Numbered from the stretch's first letter, positions 37,977-47,148 are shown. The stretch: DNA of 64,000 nucleotides from Patescibacteria group bacterium (GCA_024654525.1 JANLHI010000030.1:62001-126000), one strand, 5' to 3'. Numbers and translations: made by a program. Notes: generated by a model from the letters alone, not told the origin.

Positions 37977-38849
37977 TTAGAACCACTCTTTTCTTTTGAA
38001 GAAAAGCGCCAAAGAAACCATACCGATTGCAATAAGAGTTACGATAATCCAAAAGGATCCCGGGGTATTTATTATGGGAGTTCCGCGTGCGGGGATAGTG
38101 AGAAGCGCCGCAATCAGCATAAATGGGAATGTGAGAAATGAAAGAATGGTGAATGTCTTCATAACATTATTCACTTTTAAACCCATGAGTTGCGTGTTGG
38201 TGTCTTCAAAATCGTTTGTTGCTTCTCGGTAATTTTCCACTTGATTCACGATGCGTAGATGATCGCCGATCAGATCGTTTAAATATATCTCCGCGTCCTT
38301 ATTCCAAAATTTAAGACCTCGAGAGAGAAGGGATTGTATTGTCGATTGTTGGAGGCGAACGATTATTCGGTATTCGGATACGTCTCGTTTAAGGTAGGAA
38401 ATTTTTTCCAGAACTTCCTTCTCTTTATTTTTAAAAAGTTCTTTCCCAAGACTCTCTACTTTTTCGCGCACATGATGTAATTGTCGTTCCTGAAATTCGA
38501 TGAGTGCCTGAAGTACGGTATATAATAATTTTAAAGAACTCTCTGCGGTATTCTCGGTTAATGAGTCGAGTGCATCTATCTTTTCCGAGTGAACCGCAAT
38601 TACTGTGTCGCGTGTAATAATAAAATCTATTTCCGTTCGCGTGGTAGTGGCGCTTTTCGTATCATAAAGCGGAAAATAATATACAAGATACAGATAAGAC
38701 TCATAATATTCCACACGCGCTCTTACGGTTGTGGTTTTGAGCTCCTGAAGTATCAAAGGATGAATTTGAAATTTTGCTTTCAAAAATTCAATATCTCGGT
38801 CTGTTGGGCGAAATATGCGAAGAAGTGATGCGGATTTTGTTTTTGCCAT
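37977..38849 (-). CDS. CorA-family metal transporter lacking the GMN motif
   Basis: A 290-aa protein. The N-terminal cytosolic domain (1-160) and long stalk helix (about 160-235, ENYREATNDFEDTNTQLMGL) match CorA, followed by two C-terminal helices (TFPFMLIAALL and SFWIIVTLIAIGMVSLALFF). The selectivity motif Gly-Met-Asn between them is missing; the loop reads TIPARGTPIINTPG. It may move Mg2+, another cation, or be a divergent channel. On the minus strand a TATACT box (38858-38863) gives a 2-nt leader; cysS follows. Confidence 0.85.
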   Translation of the reverse strand: MAKTKSASLLRIFRPTDRDIEFLKAKFQIHPLILQELKTTTVRARVEYYESYLYLVYYFPLYDTKSATTTRTEIDFIITRDTVIAVHSEKIDALDSLTENTAESSLKLLYTVLQALIEFQERQLHHVREKVESLGKELFKNKEKEVLEKISYLKRDVSEYRIIVRLQQSTIQSLLSRGLKFWNKDAEIYLNDLIGDHLRIVNQVENYREATNDFEDTNTQLMGLKVNNVMKTFTILSFLTFPFMLIAALLTIPARGTPIINTPGSFWIIVTLIAIGMVSLALFFKRKEWF

Positions 38850-38918
38850 ATCTTAATAGTATAGACAAATACTTCTATAAATCCAAAGTATAGGATGTTT
38901 ATCCTCTGGTGTTCGGTT

Positions 38919-38955
38919 CTGGCAATCTTGACACTAGACTGCTAAATGATATACT
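38919..38955 (+). promoter_or_regulatory. CIRCE-like operator over the hrcA promoter
   Basis: CTGGCAATC-N9-GACTGCTAA (38919-38945) resembles CIRCE (TTAGCACTC-N9-GAGTGCTAA): the right arm matches at 8 of 9 positions, the left at 5. The spacer is exactly 9 nt and contains the -35 box TTGACA (38928-38933). An extended -10 TGA-TATACT ends at 38955. HrcA binding here would block RNA polymerase. Confidence 0.6.
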
Positions 38956-38987
38956 TTTTATATTACGTAATTGGTAATTTCAATTTT

Positions 38988-39668
38988 ATGACGCTTTCCG
39001 AGCGTGAAGCAAAAATATTGAGTGCTACGGTTGAAGCTTTTATAGAAAGCGGTGAGCCTGTAAGTTCTCAACAGTTATATGACCGTTATCGGTTTGGTAT
39101 TAAGCCGGCAATGATTCGCCATGAACTTGAGGCGCTTGCCGAAGAGGGATATCTTGAGCAACCTTATCATTCCGCGGGGCGTGTTCCCTCGGATAAGGGA
39201 TTTGATTTCTTTGCACGATGTGCACTCGTAGATTCATGTTCCGAGACTCAACGCGCGCATGCGGATTTCAAGCGCCTTTTCGCAGAACGTGCATGGAACG
39301 AGTTTCTTTCCGAATTAACGGAAGATTTCGGGGTGATGGGTGTGGTGGGAGATACGCGCGGAGAAGTGGTGAAAGAGGGACTTGATTATCTTGTCGATCA
39401 TCTTGCATGGGAAACGCCCCAAGAGATTCGTCGCGTCATCCGAGATTTTTTTGAGGTGGACGAACGTCTTTTTTCCGCAATTGAGTCATGGAAAGGGGAA
39501 CCGTTGCAGATATTTATAGGTCGCAAGAGTCCCGTTACTAGAAGCGAAGGGCTTTCGGTGATAATGGGGCGTTATCAGTTATCGGATAATAATGTCACCT
39601 TGTGCGCCATAGGTCCCAAAAGGATGAACTACCGTCGAGTCATCCATGTGATGCGTAGCGTGGTATAA
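38988..39668 (+). CDS. hrcA: Heat-shock repressor HrcA
   Basis: A 226-aa protein, shorter than typical HrcA (about 340). LSEREAKILSATVEAFIESGEPVSSQQLYDRYRF then IKPAMIRHELEALAEEGYLEQPYHSAGRVPSDKGF is the conserved winged-helix start. The middle GAF-like region is reduced, and the end (SVIMGRYQLSDNNVTLCAIGPKRMNYRRVIHVMR) is conserved. It heads the hrcA-grpE-dnaK-dnaJ operon, which it should repress through the CIRCE-like site. ATG 38988 is 26 nt after the expected start of transcription. Confidence 0.9.
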   Translation: MTLSEREAKILSATVEAFIESGEPVSSQQLYDRYRFGIKPAMIRHELEALAEEGYLEQPYHSAGRVPSDKGFDFFARCALVDSCSETQRAHADFKRLFAERAWNEFLSELTEDFGVMGVVGDTRGEVVKEGLDYLVDHLAWETPQEIRRVIRDFFEVDERLFSAIESWKGEPLQIFIGRKSPVTRSEGLSVIMGRYQLSDNNVTLCAIGPKRMNYRRVIHVMRSVV

Positions 39669-39689
39669 ATAAATAACCATATTGCAATC

Positions 39690-40232
39690 ATGTCTGACGA
39701 TATACAAAAAAACGAATCCGAAGAAGTCGGTGATGCGCCGAAAAATAATGAAAGTGCAACCACTGAAGGCGAAGAGAATGATCTTCAAAAATGCGAGCGC
39801 GAGCGTGATGAATATCTTTCGGGGTGGCAACGTGCAAAGGCGGATTTTATCAATTATAAAAAAGACGAGATGAGAAGATTCGAAGAAATCGCAAAATATG
39901 CGAATACTGCGTTGCTTATGGATCTTATTCCCGTTCTCGACAGTTTTGACCTCGGAATCCGCGCACTTGAGAAGGCGGGGCAAGTAGAAAAGGGAGTATA
40001 TATGATTAAAGCGAGTTTAGAAGATACATTGCGAAGAAGGGGGTTAGAGAGAGTGGTGAGTGTGAAGAGGTCGCTGTTTGATCCCGGAAGCGCAGAAGTA
40101 GTTAGCGAGGTAGAATCTGAAGAACCACCAGGAACAATTATTGAGGAAATCGAGCCCGCATATCGTTTGCATGATAAAATTATCCGACCGGCGCGAGTAA
40201 AAGTGAGTAAGGGGAAGGAAGGGAGTCAGTAA
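39690..40232 (+). CDS. grpE: Nucleotide exchange factor GrpE
   Basis: A 180-aa protein. An acidic N-terminal tail (1-30) is followed by a long helix (LQKCERERDEYLSGWQRAKADFINYKK), and the C-terminal beta wing ends YRLHDKIIRPARVKVSKG. GrpE releases ADP from DnaK. 21 nt after hrcA and 25 nt before dnaK. Confidence 0.95.
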   Translation: MSDDIQKNESEEVGDAPKNNESATTEGEENDLQKCERERDEYLSGWQRAKADFINYKKDEMRRFEEIAKYANTALLMDLIPVLDSFDLGIRALEKAGQVEKGVYMIKASLEDTLRRRGLERVVSVKRSLFDPGSAEVVSEVESEEPPGTIIEEIEPAYRLHDKIIRPARVKVSKGKEGSQ

Positions 40233-40257
40233 TCATTAATTAATAATTTATTATCAA

Positions 40258-42111
40258 ATGTCTAAAATTATAGGAATTGATCTTGGGACAACAAATTCAG
40301 CGGTAGCAGTGATGGAAGGAGGTGAACCGCGCGTTCTTGAAAGCGCAGAGGGAAACCGTACCACTCCTTCAATTGCGGCAATAAGTAAATCGGGAGAGCG
40401 TCTTGTGGGGCTTCTTGCGAAGCGCCAAGCGATTACTAATCCGAAAAATACAATTTCTTCCGTGAAGCGTCTTGTGGGAAGAAAGTTCTCGGATGAGGAA
40501 GTGTCAAAAGATCATGATTGGCTTCCGTATGAAGTGCAAGCGTCTTCTTCGGGCGGAGTGGAAGTAAAGATGGGAGAAAAATGGTATAGCCCGGAAGAGG
40601 TGTCATCCTTTATTCTTGGGAAAATAAAAGCAGATGCCGAAGCAAAGCTCGGAGAAAAAATTGAGGAGGCGGTGATTACCGTGCCCGCATACTTCGACGA
40701 CTCTCAGCGACAAGCGACAAAAAATGCGGGAGAAATTGCAGGGCTTAAAGTAAGGCGTATTTTGAACGAGCCCACCGCGGCCGCGCTTGCCTACGGACTT
40801 AATAAACAAAAAAATGAAAAAATAGTGGTATATGACTTTGGCGGCGGTACATTCGACATTTCCGTATTAGAAGTCGGAGATAACACGGTGGAAGTGAAAG
40901 CGACAGGAGGAGACACTCATCTTGGAGGGGATGATTTCGATAAACGTTTGATTGAATATCTTGTGGCTGAGTATAAAAAAATAGAAGGAGTTGATATTTC
41001 GAAAGATCCGCTTGCATTGCAACGTCTCAAAGAAGCTGCGGAGCGTGCGAAGCATGAATTATCTACCGCACTTGAGACCGAGGTGAATCTTCCTTATGTA
41101 AGTTCCGACGCATCCGGGCCAAAGCATTTTCTTATGAAAATAACGCGTGCGAAGCTCGAGGATCTTGTACGTGATTATATAGAACATTCCATTGAACTTA
41201 CGCGAGAGACTGTTACCGCGGTGGCTCCGAAGGGGGCTGGGTTTTCGTTGAACGAAATAAACGAAGTGGTGCTTGTTGGTGGACAAACTCGTATGCCGGC
41301 GATTCAAGAAGCGGTACAAAAACTTTTTGGTAAGGAACCTCATAAAGGAATCAATCCCGATGAAGTCGTGGCAATTGGTGCGGCGGTGCAAGCAGGAATT
41401 CTTCAAGGAGATGTAAAGGATATTTTATTGCTTGATGTGACTCCATTGACGCTTGCCATTGAAACGCTTGGGAGTGTTGCAACTCCGATGATTCCAAAAA
41501 ACACTACGGTACCCACTGCAAAGACTCAAGTGTTTTCCACTGCGGCTGACAGTCAAACTTCGGTGGAGGTTCATGTAGTGCAGGGAGAGCGTCCTATGGC
41601 AACAGACAATAAGACGCTTGCGCGGTTTATGCTCGATGGAATTCCTCCTGCTCCTCGAGGTATGCCACAGGTAGAGGTGTCGTTTGATATTGATGCGAAC
41701 GGAATTCTGAATGTAAGTGCAAAAGACAAGGCCAGTGGGAAATCTCAATCCGTAAAAATTCAGGCTTCAACGAATCTCTCGAAAGATGAAGTGGAGCGTC
41801 TCAAAAAAGAAGCGCTCGAGCATGCGTCCGAGGATGAAGCGAAAAAGGATTCCGTTGAAACTAAAAATCATGCGGAAAGCACGGTATATATGGCCGAGAA
41901 GGCTCTTCGTGACGGAGGAGACAAAGTTCCTGCTGAAATAAAGACCGGAGTACAAGAAAAAATTGATGCACTGAAAAGTGTGAAGGATGGTGAAGATATT
42001 CAAGCAATTAAGACTGCGCTCGATGCGTTGTCCGCGGAAGTTCAAAAAATAGGACAAGCGTTCTATAATGATAAGAAAGATGATTCGGGATCTGAGCAAC
42101 CTAAAGCGTGA
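40258..42111 (+). CDS. dnaK: Chaperone DnaK (Hsp70)
   Basis: A 617-aa Hsp70 of normal length. GIDLGTTNSAVAVMEGG, VYDFGGGTFDISVLEVGD and LVGGQTRMPAIQEAV are the phosphate, adenosine and hinge motifs of the ATPase domain. DVTPLTLAIETLG starts the substrate-binding domain (about 385-505). The helical lid follows, ending in a short acidic tail with DDSGSEQ. There is no SD upstream. The membrane-protein gene overlaps its 3' end. Confidence 0.97.
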   Translation: MSKIIGIDLGTTNSAVAVMEGGEPRVLESAEGNRTTPSIAAISKSGERLVGLLAKRQAITNPKNTISSVKRLVGRKFSDEEVSKDHDWLPYEVQASSSGGVEVKMGEKWYSPEEVSSFILGKIKADAEAKLGEKIEEAVITVPAYFDDSQRQATKNAGEIAGLKVRRILNEPTAAALAYGLNKQKNEKIVVYDFGGGTFDISVLEVGDNTVEVKATGGDTHLGGDDFDKRLIEYLVAEYKKIEGVDISKDPLALQRLKEAAERAKHELSTALETEVNLPYVSSDASGPKHFLMKITRAKLEDLVRDYIEHSIELTRETVTAVAPKGAGFSLNEINEVVLVGGQTRMPAIQEAVQKLFGKEPHKGINPDEVVAIGAAVQAGILQGDVKDILLLDVTPLTLAIETLGSVATPMIPKNTTVPTAKTQVFSTAADSQTSVEVHVVQGERPMATDNKTLARFMLDGIPPAPRGMPQVEVSFDIDANGILNVSAKDKASGKSQSVKIQASTNLSKDEVERLKKEALEHASEDEAKKDSVETKNHAESTVYMAEKALRDGGDKVPAEIKTGVQEKIDALKSVKDGEDIQAIKTALDALSAEVQKIGQAFYNDKKDDSGSEQPKA

Positions 42112-43105
42112 GGAAACACAAAATTTTGCGACACAGCTTCCTGTGGAGCGTACTCGGGAACCAAGCGGTTTTTATGTTGCTTTGGCGCTCGATGTACTTA
42201 CGGTCGCATGCGCGCTTTGGATAGGACTTTCATATCGAACATTTCTTGATGTGGGCACCGGCTGGGCGGGGATTCTCCTTTCAGGAGGAGGTTTTTCGGT
42301 ATGTCTGGCGCTCGGACTTTACCTTACAAAAAGCATCACTCGAAGAATACTTGTTATTCTTGGTTCGGTGGCGGGACTTTTTCTTTTTACTGCTTCCTCA
42401 ATAAATTATGCGTATGCCGGTTCAGCGGCATTCATAGTTTTCTTTCTTATTTTATGGGGAGAGGCGGCAAGTCGTGCGCATATTGCCAATGGAATCGAAG
42501 TGCGCGTCATGCAAGGAGTGAGACCTCTTCTTGCAAAATCCACCACTGCACTTATCGTCGCGGGCCTTTTGCTCTATATTCCTTACTGGAGTCCCGCAGG
42601 GTCATTTTTCTCTCAAGGATCATTCAATGGAATTTTTCAGTCTACTGGAGAAGCGTTGCATCGGTTCTATGGAGAAATTGATTTTGTAGGGACATTTGAT
42701 TCGTTTACCACAAGTATTGCGCGGCATAGCCTTTTATCCGCTCCTGATTTTCGGAGGCTTCCGACTATCGAGCAGGAAGCGACCGTGCGTAATCTTGCGG
42801 TTACCGTGAAAGAAAATCTTTCAAATGCGCTCGTAATTTCTCCGGAAGAAGCGGAAAGTCCTATGCATGTTATTTGGTACAAAGTGATTTTACAATCTCT
42901 TGCATGGCTTGAAGATAAATTCGGAGTTTGGTTTATCGCGATATGGCTTCTTTCCCTCTTCGGAATATTGAGAGGTATCGGCGTGCTATTCTATTGGTGT
43001 GCCGGACTTATTACTATGCTTTTTTTCCAAACACTTCTTGTGACAAAAGTGATAACTACTAAAGGAGAAACGTGTACGCGCGAGGTAGTCGAATATGTTC
43101 AATAA
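42068..43105 (+). CDS. Polytopic membrane protein in the dnaK operon, unknown
   Basis: 345 aa from the ATG at 42068, or 341 from 42080; both lie inside the 3' end of dnaK (overlap 32-44 bp). After a charged N-terminus there are about six hydrophobic segments (ALDVLTVACALWIGL, AGILLSGGGFSVCLALGLYL, RILVILGSVAGLFLF, SAAFIVFFLILW, ALIVAGLLLYIPYW, and two near the end), with a soluble loop of about 100 residues between the fifth and sixth. No family recognised. The overlap and the 9-nt gap to dnaJ place it firmly in the heat-shock operon. Confidence 0.7.
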   Translation: MIRKMIRDLSNLKREETQNFATQLPVERTREPSGFYVALALDVLTVACALWIGLSYRTFLDVGTGWAGILLSGGGFSVCLALGLYLTKSITRRILVILGSVAGLFLFTASSINYAYAGSAAFIVFFLILWGEAASRAHIANGIEVRVMQGVRPLLAKSTTALIVAGLLLYIPYWSPAGSFFSQGSFNGIFQSTGEALHRFYGEIDFVGTFDSFTTSIARHSLLSAPDFRRLPTIEQEATVRNLAVTVKENLSNALVISPEEAESPMHVIWYKVILQSLAWLEDKFGVWFIAIWLLSLFGILRGIGVLFYWCAGLITMLFFQTLLVTKVITTKGETCTREVVEYVQ

Positions 43106-43114
43106 CCACATACT

Positions 43115-44197
43115 ATGAATTCGAAAGATTATTATCAAGTTCTTGGAGTTGCACGCGGCGCAAGTGAAGATGAAATAAAAAAAGCGTATCGGCGTCTTGC
43201 GCACCAACATCATCCCGATAAAACAGGTGGGAGCGAAGACAGATTTAAAGAAATAAACGAGGCATATCAGGTGTTGTCGGATAAGAAAAAACGTGAATCT
43301 TATGATCGTTTTGGAACCGCAGATCCCACGCAAGGGTTTGGAGGGGGAGTTTCGTGGGAGGGTTTTAGCGGTTTTGATGCGCAGGGATTTGGTGATATGG
43401 GAGACCTTGGCGATGTATTCGAAACTCTTTTTGAAAATTTTGGAGGGCGTCCCAGAAGGCGGACATATTCGCATGGTTCTGACTTGGAGGTTAAGGAAGA
43501 AATTGAATTAAAAGATTCACTTCGCGGGACGGTAAGGCATCTTCGTTTTGCGACTTTCAGTACATGTGAAACATGTAAGGGGAAGGGTGCGGACAGTGAC
43601 GCGGGTTTTTCTCAATGTGGCGCATGTGGCGGACGCGGAGAGGTTCGTGTGGATAAACGCACTTTTTTCGGAAGTTTCTCGCAAGTAAAAGCATGTACCC
43701 AGTGCCATGGATCGGGGCAAATTCCGAATAAAATATGCCGTTCTTGCGAAGGGAATGGGAGAAAAACGGCAACTCGAGAAGTGGACGTAGAGATACTTCC
43801 TGGAATTGAAGATAATCAGCTTATCAAAGTGAAGGGGATGGGAGAGGCGGGAGAGCGAGGAAGTGCTTCGGGAGATTTATATATACGGATACGTATCAAG
43901 CCTCATGCAATATTTGAGCGTCGTGGTAATGATCTTGTGATGAAGTATGAGTTAAAGTTGTCGGATTTATTTTTGGGGAAAAAGATTAGTATCTCGACTC
44001 TTGGCGGAAACGACGTATCGATTGAAATTCCTGCACATTTTAATCTTAAGGACTTATTCCATATTCCCGGAGAAGGAATGCCTCGCTTTGGTTCTCGCGG
44101 GCGCGGTGATTTGTTGGTGGATTTTATTTTGAAAGCGCCGAAGAAATTAAGTACTAAGGCGCGTAAGACACTCGAAGATATCAGTGGGGAACTTTGA
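43115..44197 (+). CDS. dnaJ: Chaperone DnaJ (Hsp40)
   Basis: A 360-aa class I J-protein. The J domain (1-65) has LAHQHHPDK with the HPD motif; the Gly/Phe region is GFGGGVSWEGFSGFDAQGFG. Four CxxCxGxG zinc motifs are present: CETCKGKG, CGACGGRG, CTQCHGSG and CRSCEGNG. The C-terminal substrate-binding beta domains follow, with FNLKDLFHIPGEGMP. It stimulates DnaK ATPase and is the last gene of the operon. Confidence 0.97.
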   Translation: MNSKDYYQVLGVARGASEDEIKKAYRRLAHQHHPDKTGGSEDRFKEINEAYQVLSDKKKRESYDRFGTADPTQGFGGGVSWEGFSGFDAQGFGDMGDLGDVFETLFENFGGRPRRRTYSHGSDLEVKEEIELKDSLRGTVRHLRFATFSTCETCKGKGADSDAGFSQCGACGGRGEVRVDKRTFFGSFSQVKACTQCHGSGQIPNKICRSCEGNGRKTATREVDVEILPGIEDNQLIKVKGMGEAGERGSASGDLYIRIRIKPHAIFERRGNDLVMKYELKLSDLFLGKKISISTLGGNDVSIEIPAHFNLKDLFHIPGEGMPRFGSRGRGDLLVDFILKAPKKLSTKARKTLEDISGEL

Positions 44198-44258
44198 CGA
44201 AGAGGTTTGAGTGTTGTAATTTATTTGTTAACGGGTGAATATCTGAATAGATTAATTT

Positions 44259-44331
44259 GCCTCGCTAGCTCAATTGGCAGAGCAGCTCCCTCTTAAGGAG
44301 ACGGTTGTAGGTTCAAGTCCTACGCGAGGCA
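44259..44331 (+). tRNA. tRNA-Lys (anticodon CTT)
   Basis: A 73-nt cloverleaf: acceptor GCCTCGC/GCGAGGC, D arm GCTC/GAGC, anticodon loop CTCTTAA (CTT at 34-36), T arm with TTCAAGT. Discriminator A; CCA is not encoded (ACCGG follows). Confidence 0.95.
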
Positions 44332-44386
44332 CCGGCGGTGTTGTGATAATACGTACCGCAGTTGTAGGATTTGTTTAGGAGATATG

Positions 44387-44460
44387 GCCCCCATAGCTTA
44401 GTGGCAAAGCAGCTGCCTTTTAAGCAGTTGATCTAGGTCCGATTCCTAGTGGGGGCACCA
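44387..44460 (+). tRNA. tRNA-Lys (anticodon TTT)
   Basis: A cloverleaf with acceptor GCCCCCA/TGGGGGC, anticodon loop CTTTTAA (TTT), T loop TCCGATTCC and an encoded CCA at 44458-44460. It lies 55 nt after the other tRNA-Lys. Confidence 0.95.
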
Positions 44461-44576
44461 AAATCTGACTTTTTGCAACAATGCCAATTTTTTCCGTGGA
44501 CGCGCAAAGCGTGCGGATTAGTCCGTTTATTGTTCGAAAAAGATTCGAGCTTGGTGCAATATGTAAGTAATCTTTG

Positions 44577-44585
44577 TGATATACT
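44577..44585 (+). promoter_or_regulatory. Extended -10 promoter of the 44635 gene
   Basis: TG-A-TATACT; transcription expected from about 44592, giving a ~43-nt leader with an AAGGAG SD. Confidence 0.45.
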
Positions 44586-44634
44586 TGGCGAAGTACGGAG
44601 ACAATAATATTATATTCAGAGGAAGGAGAATGAT

Positions 44635-44868
44635 ATGAGTATGAGAACTGAGTTCACCGCGGTGAAACATCGCGGTGGTGTTGGATGGAATACGGACGAA
44701 ATAAGCCGAGTGAGAGGGACATTTAATGGAGTGTATTGGAACGTGGATCATCCCGATACGATTGTCATTGCGGAGAATTGCAGTCGAGCATGGAGTAAGT
44801 GTGGAGTCCGGGCAGACGTATCTTTACGCGTAGTCAATCGAGACGAACTTCCTTTCTCTGTTGCCTAG
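44635..44868 (+). CDS. 77-aa protein of unknown function
   Basis: MSMRTEFTAVKHRGGVGWNT at the start, followed by an alternating pattern (GVYWNVDHPDTIVIAENC) suggesting a small beta protein. It has a clear SD (GAGGAAGGAG, 8 nt before ATG), its own promoter and a perfect terminator. This SD-plus-terminator layout matches the units at 15366, 22680 and 28445 rather than the leaderless majority. Confidence 0.55.
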   Translation: MSMRTEFTAVKHRGGVGWNTDEISRVRGTFNGVYWNVDHPDTIVIAENCSRAWSKCGVRADVSLRVVNRDELPFSVA

Positions 44869-44884
44869 AAGTTTTTCTCACCGC

Positions 44885-44921
44885 CATCACTAGCGCCAAT
44901 GCCGCTAGTGATGTTGCATTT
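44885..44921 (+). terminator. Intrinsic terminator
   Basis: CATCACTAGCG pairs with CGCTAGTGATG, followed by TTGCATTTT. Confidence 0.85.
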
Positions 44922-44950
44922 TCCACTTATTCTGTTAAAATATTTTTCAA

Positions 44951-46189
44951 ATGCGCAGATCTGGACTGACTTTATTTCTTATCATCCTTGTCACGATTGT
45001 GGCGGGTATTTTTGTTTACCCGAAAGGATTTGGTGCAGAATGGAGACCGTGGCGCTTAGGTTTGGATCTAGTGGGAGGGAGTCACCTTATCTACGAGGTT
45101 GATTTAAGCAATGTTCAAGAAAAAGACCGCGACGCGGTGACAAATGGTTTGAGGGATGTGATTGAACGGCGAGTGAACCTTTTTGGGGTGGGGGAGCCGC
45201 AAATATTCGTAGCGCATCAAGGTGATCATACTCAGCTTATTGTAGAGCTTGCGGGTATTCAGGATATAAGTGTTGCAATTCAGCAGATTGGAGAAACGCC
45301 ACTTCTTGATTTTCGGGAGGTTGAAGACAATGCAACAAGCACTACATTTATTCCCACTAATCTTACGGGGCGATATGTGACCGGAGCCGAACTTTCTTTC
45401 GGTTCGACTGCACAAATTCCCGAAGTTGCAATAGCGTTTTCGGAAGAAGGAGGAAAAATATTTGAATTACTCACCGAAAATAACATAGGGAAACCAGTCG
45501 CTATTTTTCTCGATAATGCGCTTGTGGAAATGCCGACCGTGCAGCAAAAAATTTCGGGAGGACATGCGGTTATTACGGGAAGTTTTACTATCCAAGAGGC
45601 TCAAAAGCTCGTAGAACGCTTCAATGCGGGAGCTCTTCCTGCGCCGATTACTCTTATTAATCAACAGACAATCAGTCCAAATCTTGGGGCGGATTCACTT
45701 AAAAAAGTTGTGGGTGCGGGTATTATTGGCACTTTGCTTGTGATGATTTTTATGATTCTCTATTATCGCTTCCTTGGTGTATTCGCTTCGCTTGCACTTC
45801 TTATCTATATTGTGCTTACGCTGGCAATTTTCAAAATAGTTCCGATTACGCTTACGCTGGCGGGTTTTGCGGGATTTATACTTACTATCGGTATGGCGGT
45901 TGATGCGAATATTCTCATATTTGAAAGAATGAAAGAAGAGGTGAAGCGCGGTATTTCAAGGACTGCGGCACAAACTGAAGGATTTCGACGTGCATGGCCT
46001 TCGATCCGCGATTCCAATACTTCCACAATTATTACTGCGGTTATTCTTTATTTCTTCACCTCAAGCTTCGTGCAGGGTTTTGCACTTACGTTACTCATCG
46101 GTGTACTCGTGAGTATGTTTTCTGCAATTACCACAACCCGTTATTTCTTGCACGTATTTCTCAAAGAAAAAAAGCGTCCCCTATCATAA
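44951..46189 (+). CDS. secD: Protein translocase subunit SecD
   Basis: A 412-aa subunit of the SecDF proton-driven motor that aids export through SecYEG. After the first helix comes RLGLDLVGGSHLIYEVD (conserved GLDLxGG), then the periplasmic P1 region, reduced compared with E. coli SecD, and the five C-terminal helices with GMAVDANILIFERMKEE. TGT-TAAAAT ends 10 nt before the ATG. secF follows 12 nt later. Confidence 0.95.
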   Translation: MRRSGLTLFLIILVTIVAGIFVYPKGFGAEWRPWRLGLDLVGGSHLIYEVDLSNVQEKDRDAVTNGLRDVIERRVNLFGVGEPQIFVAHQGDHTQLIVELAGIQDISVAIQQIGETPLLDFREVEDNATSTTFIPTNLTGRYVTGAELSFGSTAQIPEVAIAFSEEGGKIFELLTENNIGKPVAIFLDNALVEMPTVQQKISGGHAVITGSFTIQEAQKLVERFNAGALPAPITLINQQTISPNLGADSLKKVVGAGIIGTLLVMIFMILYYRFLGVFASLALLIYIVLTLAIFKIVPITLTLAGFAGFILTIGMAVDANILIFERMKEEVKRGISRTAAQTEGFRRAWPSIRDSNTSTIITAVILYFFTSSFVQGFALTLLIGVLVSMFSAITTTRYFLHVFLKEKKRPLS

Positions 46190-46201
46190 TATTTTTGTCT
46201 C

Positions 46202-47098
46202 ATGCTTAATATTGTAGAAAATAGAAAAATATATTTTGCCATTTCCGCTCTCACCGTGGGGGTGGCAATTATGGCAATATCCGTATACGGGTTTAAGGAG
46301 GGTATTGATTTTCGAGGAGGAACATTATGGCAATTCAGTATTTCGGAACACACACCCGCGACTGCCGCGCTTGAAGCACGCATGAAGAATGTATTGTCTC
46401 TTGACGAGCTCAAGATGAATCGCAATGCCGAGGGAGGATTCCTTGCTCGTTTCAATTCCATTTCTGAGAGCCAACATCAAACTTTTCTTACGACGCTTAA
46501 AAACGACTATCCCACATTTGAAGAGCTGAGTTTTTCTTCTATAGGTCCCTCGGTGGGGGAGGAGTTGCGACAAAAAGCTTTTATCGCAATGATTCTTGTG
46601 TTGATTGGTATTTCGCTCTATATCGCGCATGCATTTCGGAAAGCATCATATCCGGTAAGTTCTTGGAAATATGGATGGGTAACGCTCCTCACTCTTTTTC
46701 ATGATGTGGCGATCCCCGCGGGTTTACTCGCATATCTTGGAAAACATTATGGCGTTGAAATTGACGGGAATTTCGTAGTCGCATTGCTCGTGGTAGTGGG
46801 ATTCTCGGTGCACGACACAATCGTGGTATTCGATCGAATACGTGAAAATGTGGTGCTTCGTGGGCACAAGGAAAATTTCAATATTGTGGTGAACGACAGC
46901 GTAAATCAAACTCTTGCTCGTTCCATAAACACTTCTTTCACTCTTATTTTAGTTCTTCTCGCGCTGTATTTTTCAGGACCCGAGACTTTGCATTACTTTA
47001 TTCTTACATTACTCGTGGGAGTTACTACCGGAATATACTCGTCTATTTTTATTGCCAGTCCACTCCTTATTTTCTTTCGTGGGAAAGGGCAAACTTGA
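46202..47098 (+). CDS. secF: Protein translocase subunit SecF
   Basis: A 298-aa partner of SecD. The N-terminal helix is followed by KEGIDFRGGTLWQF (conserved GIDFxGG), and the C-terminal helices contain VVVGFSVHDTIVVFDRIREN and VNQTLARSINTSFT, the SecF signatures. Confidence 0.95.
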   Translation: MLNIVENRKIYFAISALTVGVAIMAISVYGFKEGIDFRGGTLWQFSISEHTPATAALEARMKNVLSLDELKMNRNAEGGFLARFNSISESQHQTFLTTLKNDYPTFEELSFSSIGPSVGEELRQKAFIAMILVLIGISLYIAHAFRKASYPVSSWKYGWVTLLTLFHDVAIPAGLLAYLGKHYGVEIDGNFVVALLVVVGFSVHDTIVVFDRIRENVVLRGHKENFNIVVNDSVNQTLARSINTSFTLILVLLALYFSGPETLHYFILTLLVGVTTGIYSSIFIASPLLIFFRGKGQT

Positions 47099-47148
47099 CG
47101 AAATAGGGTATTATATTTTATAATGATTTCTATAGGTTTGACGATGCA

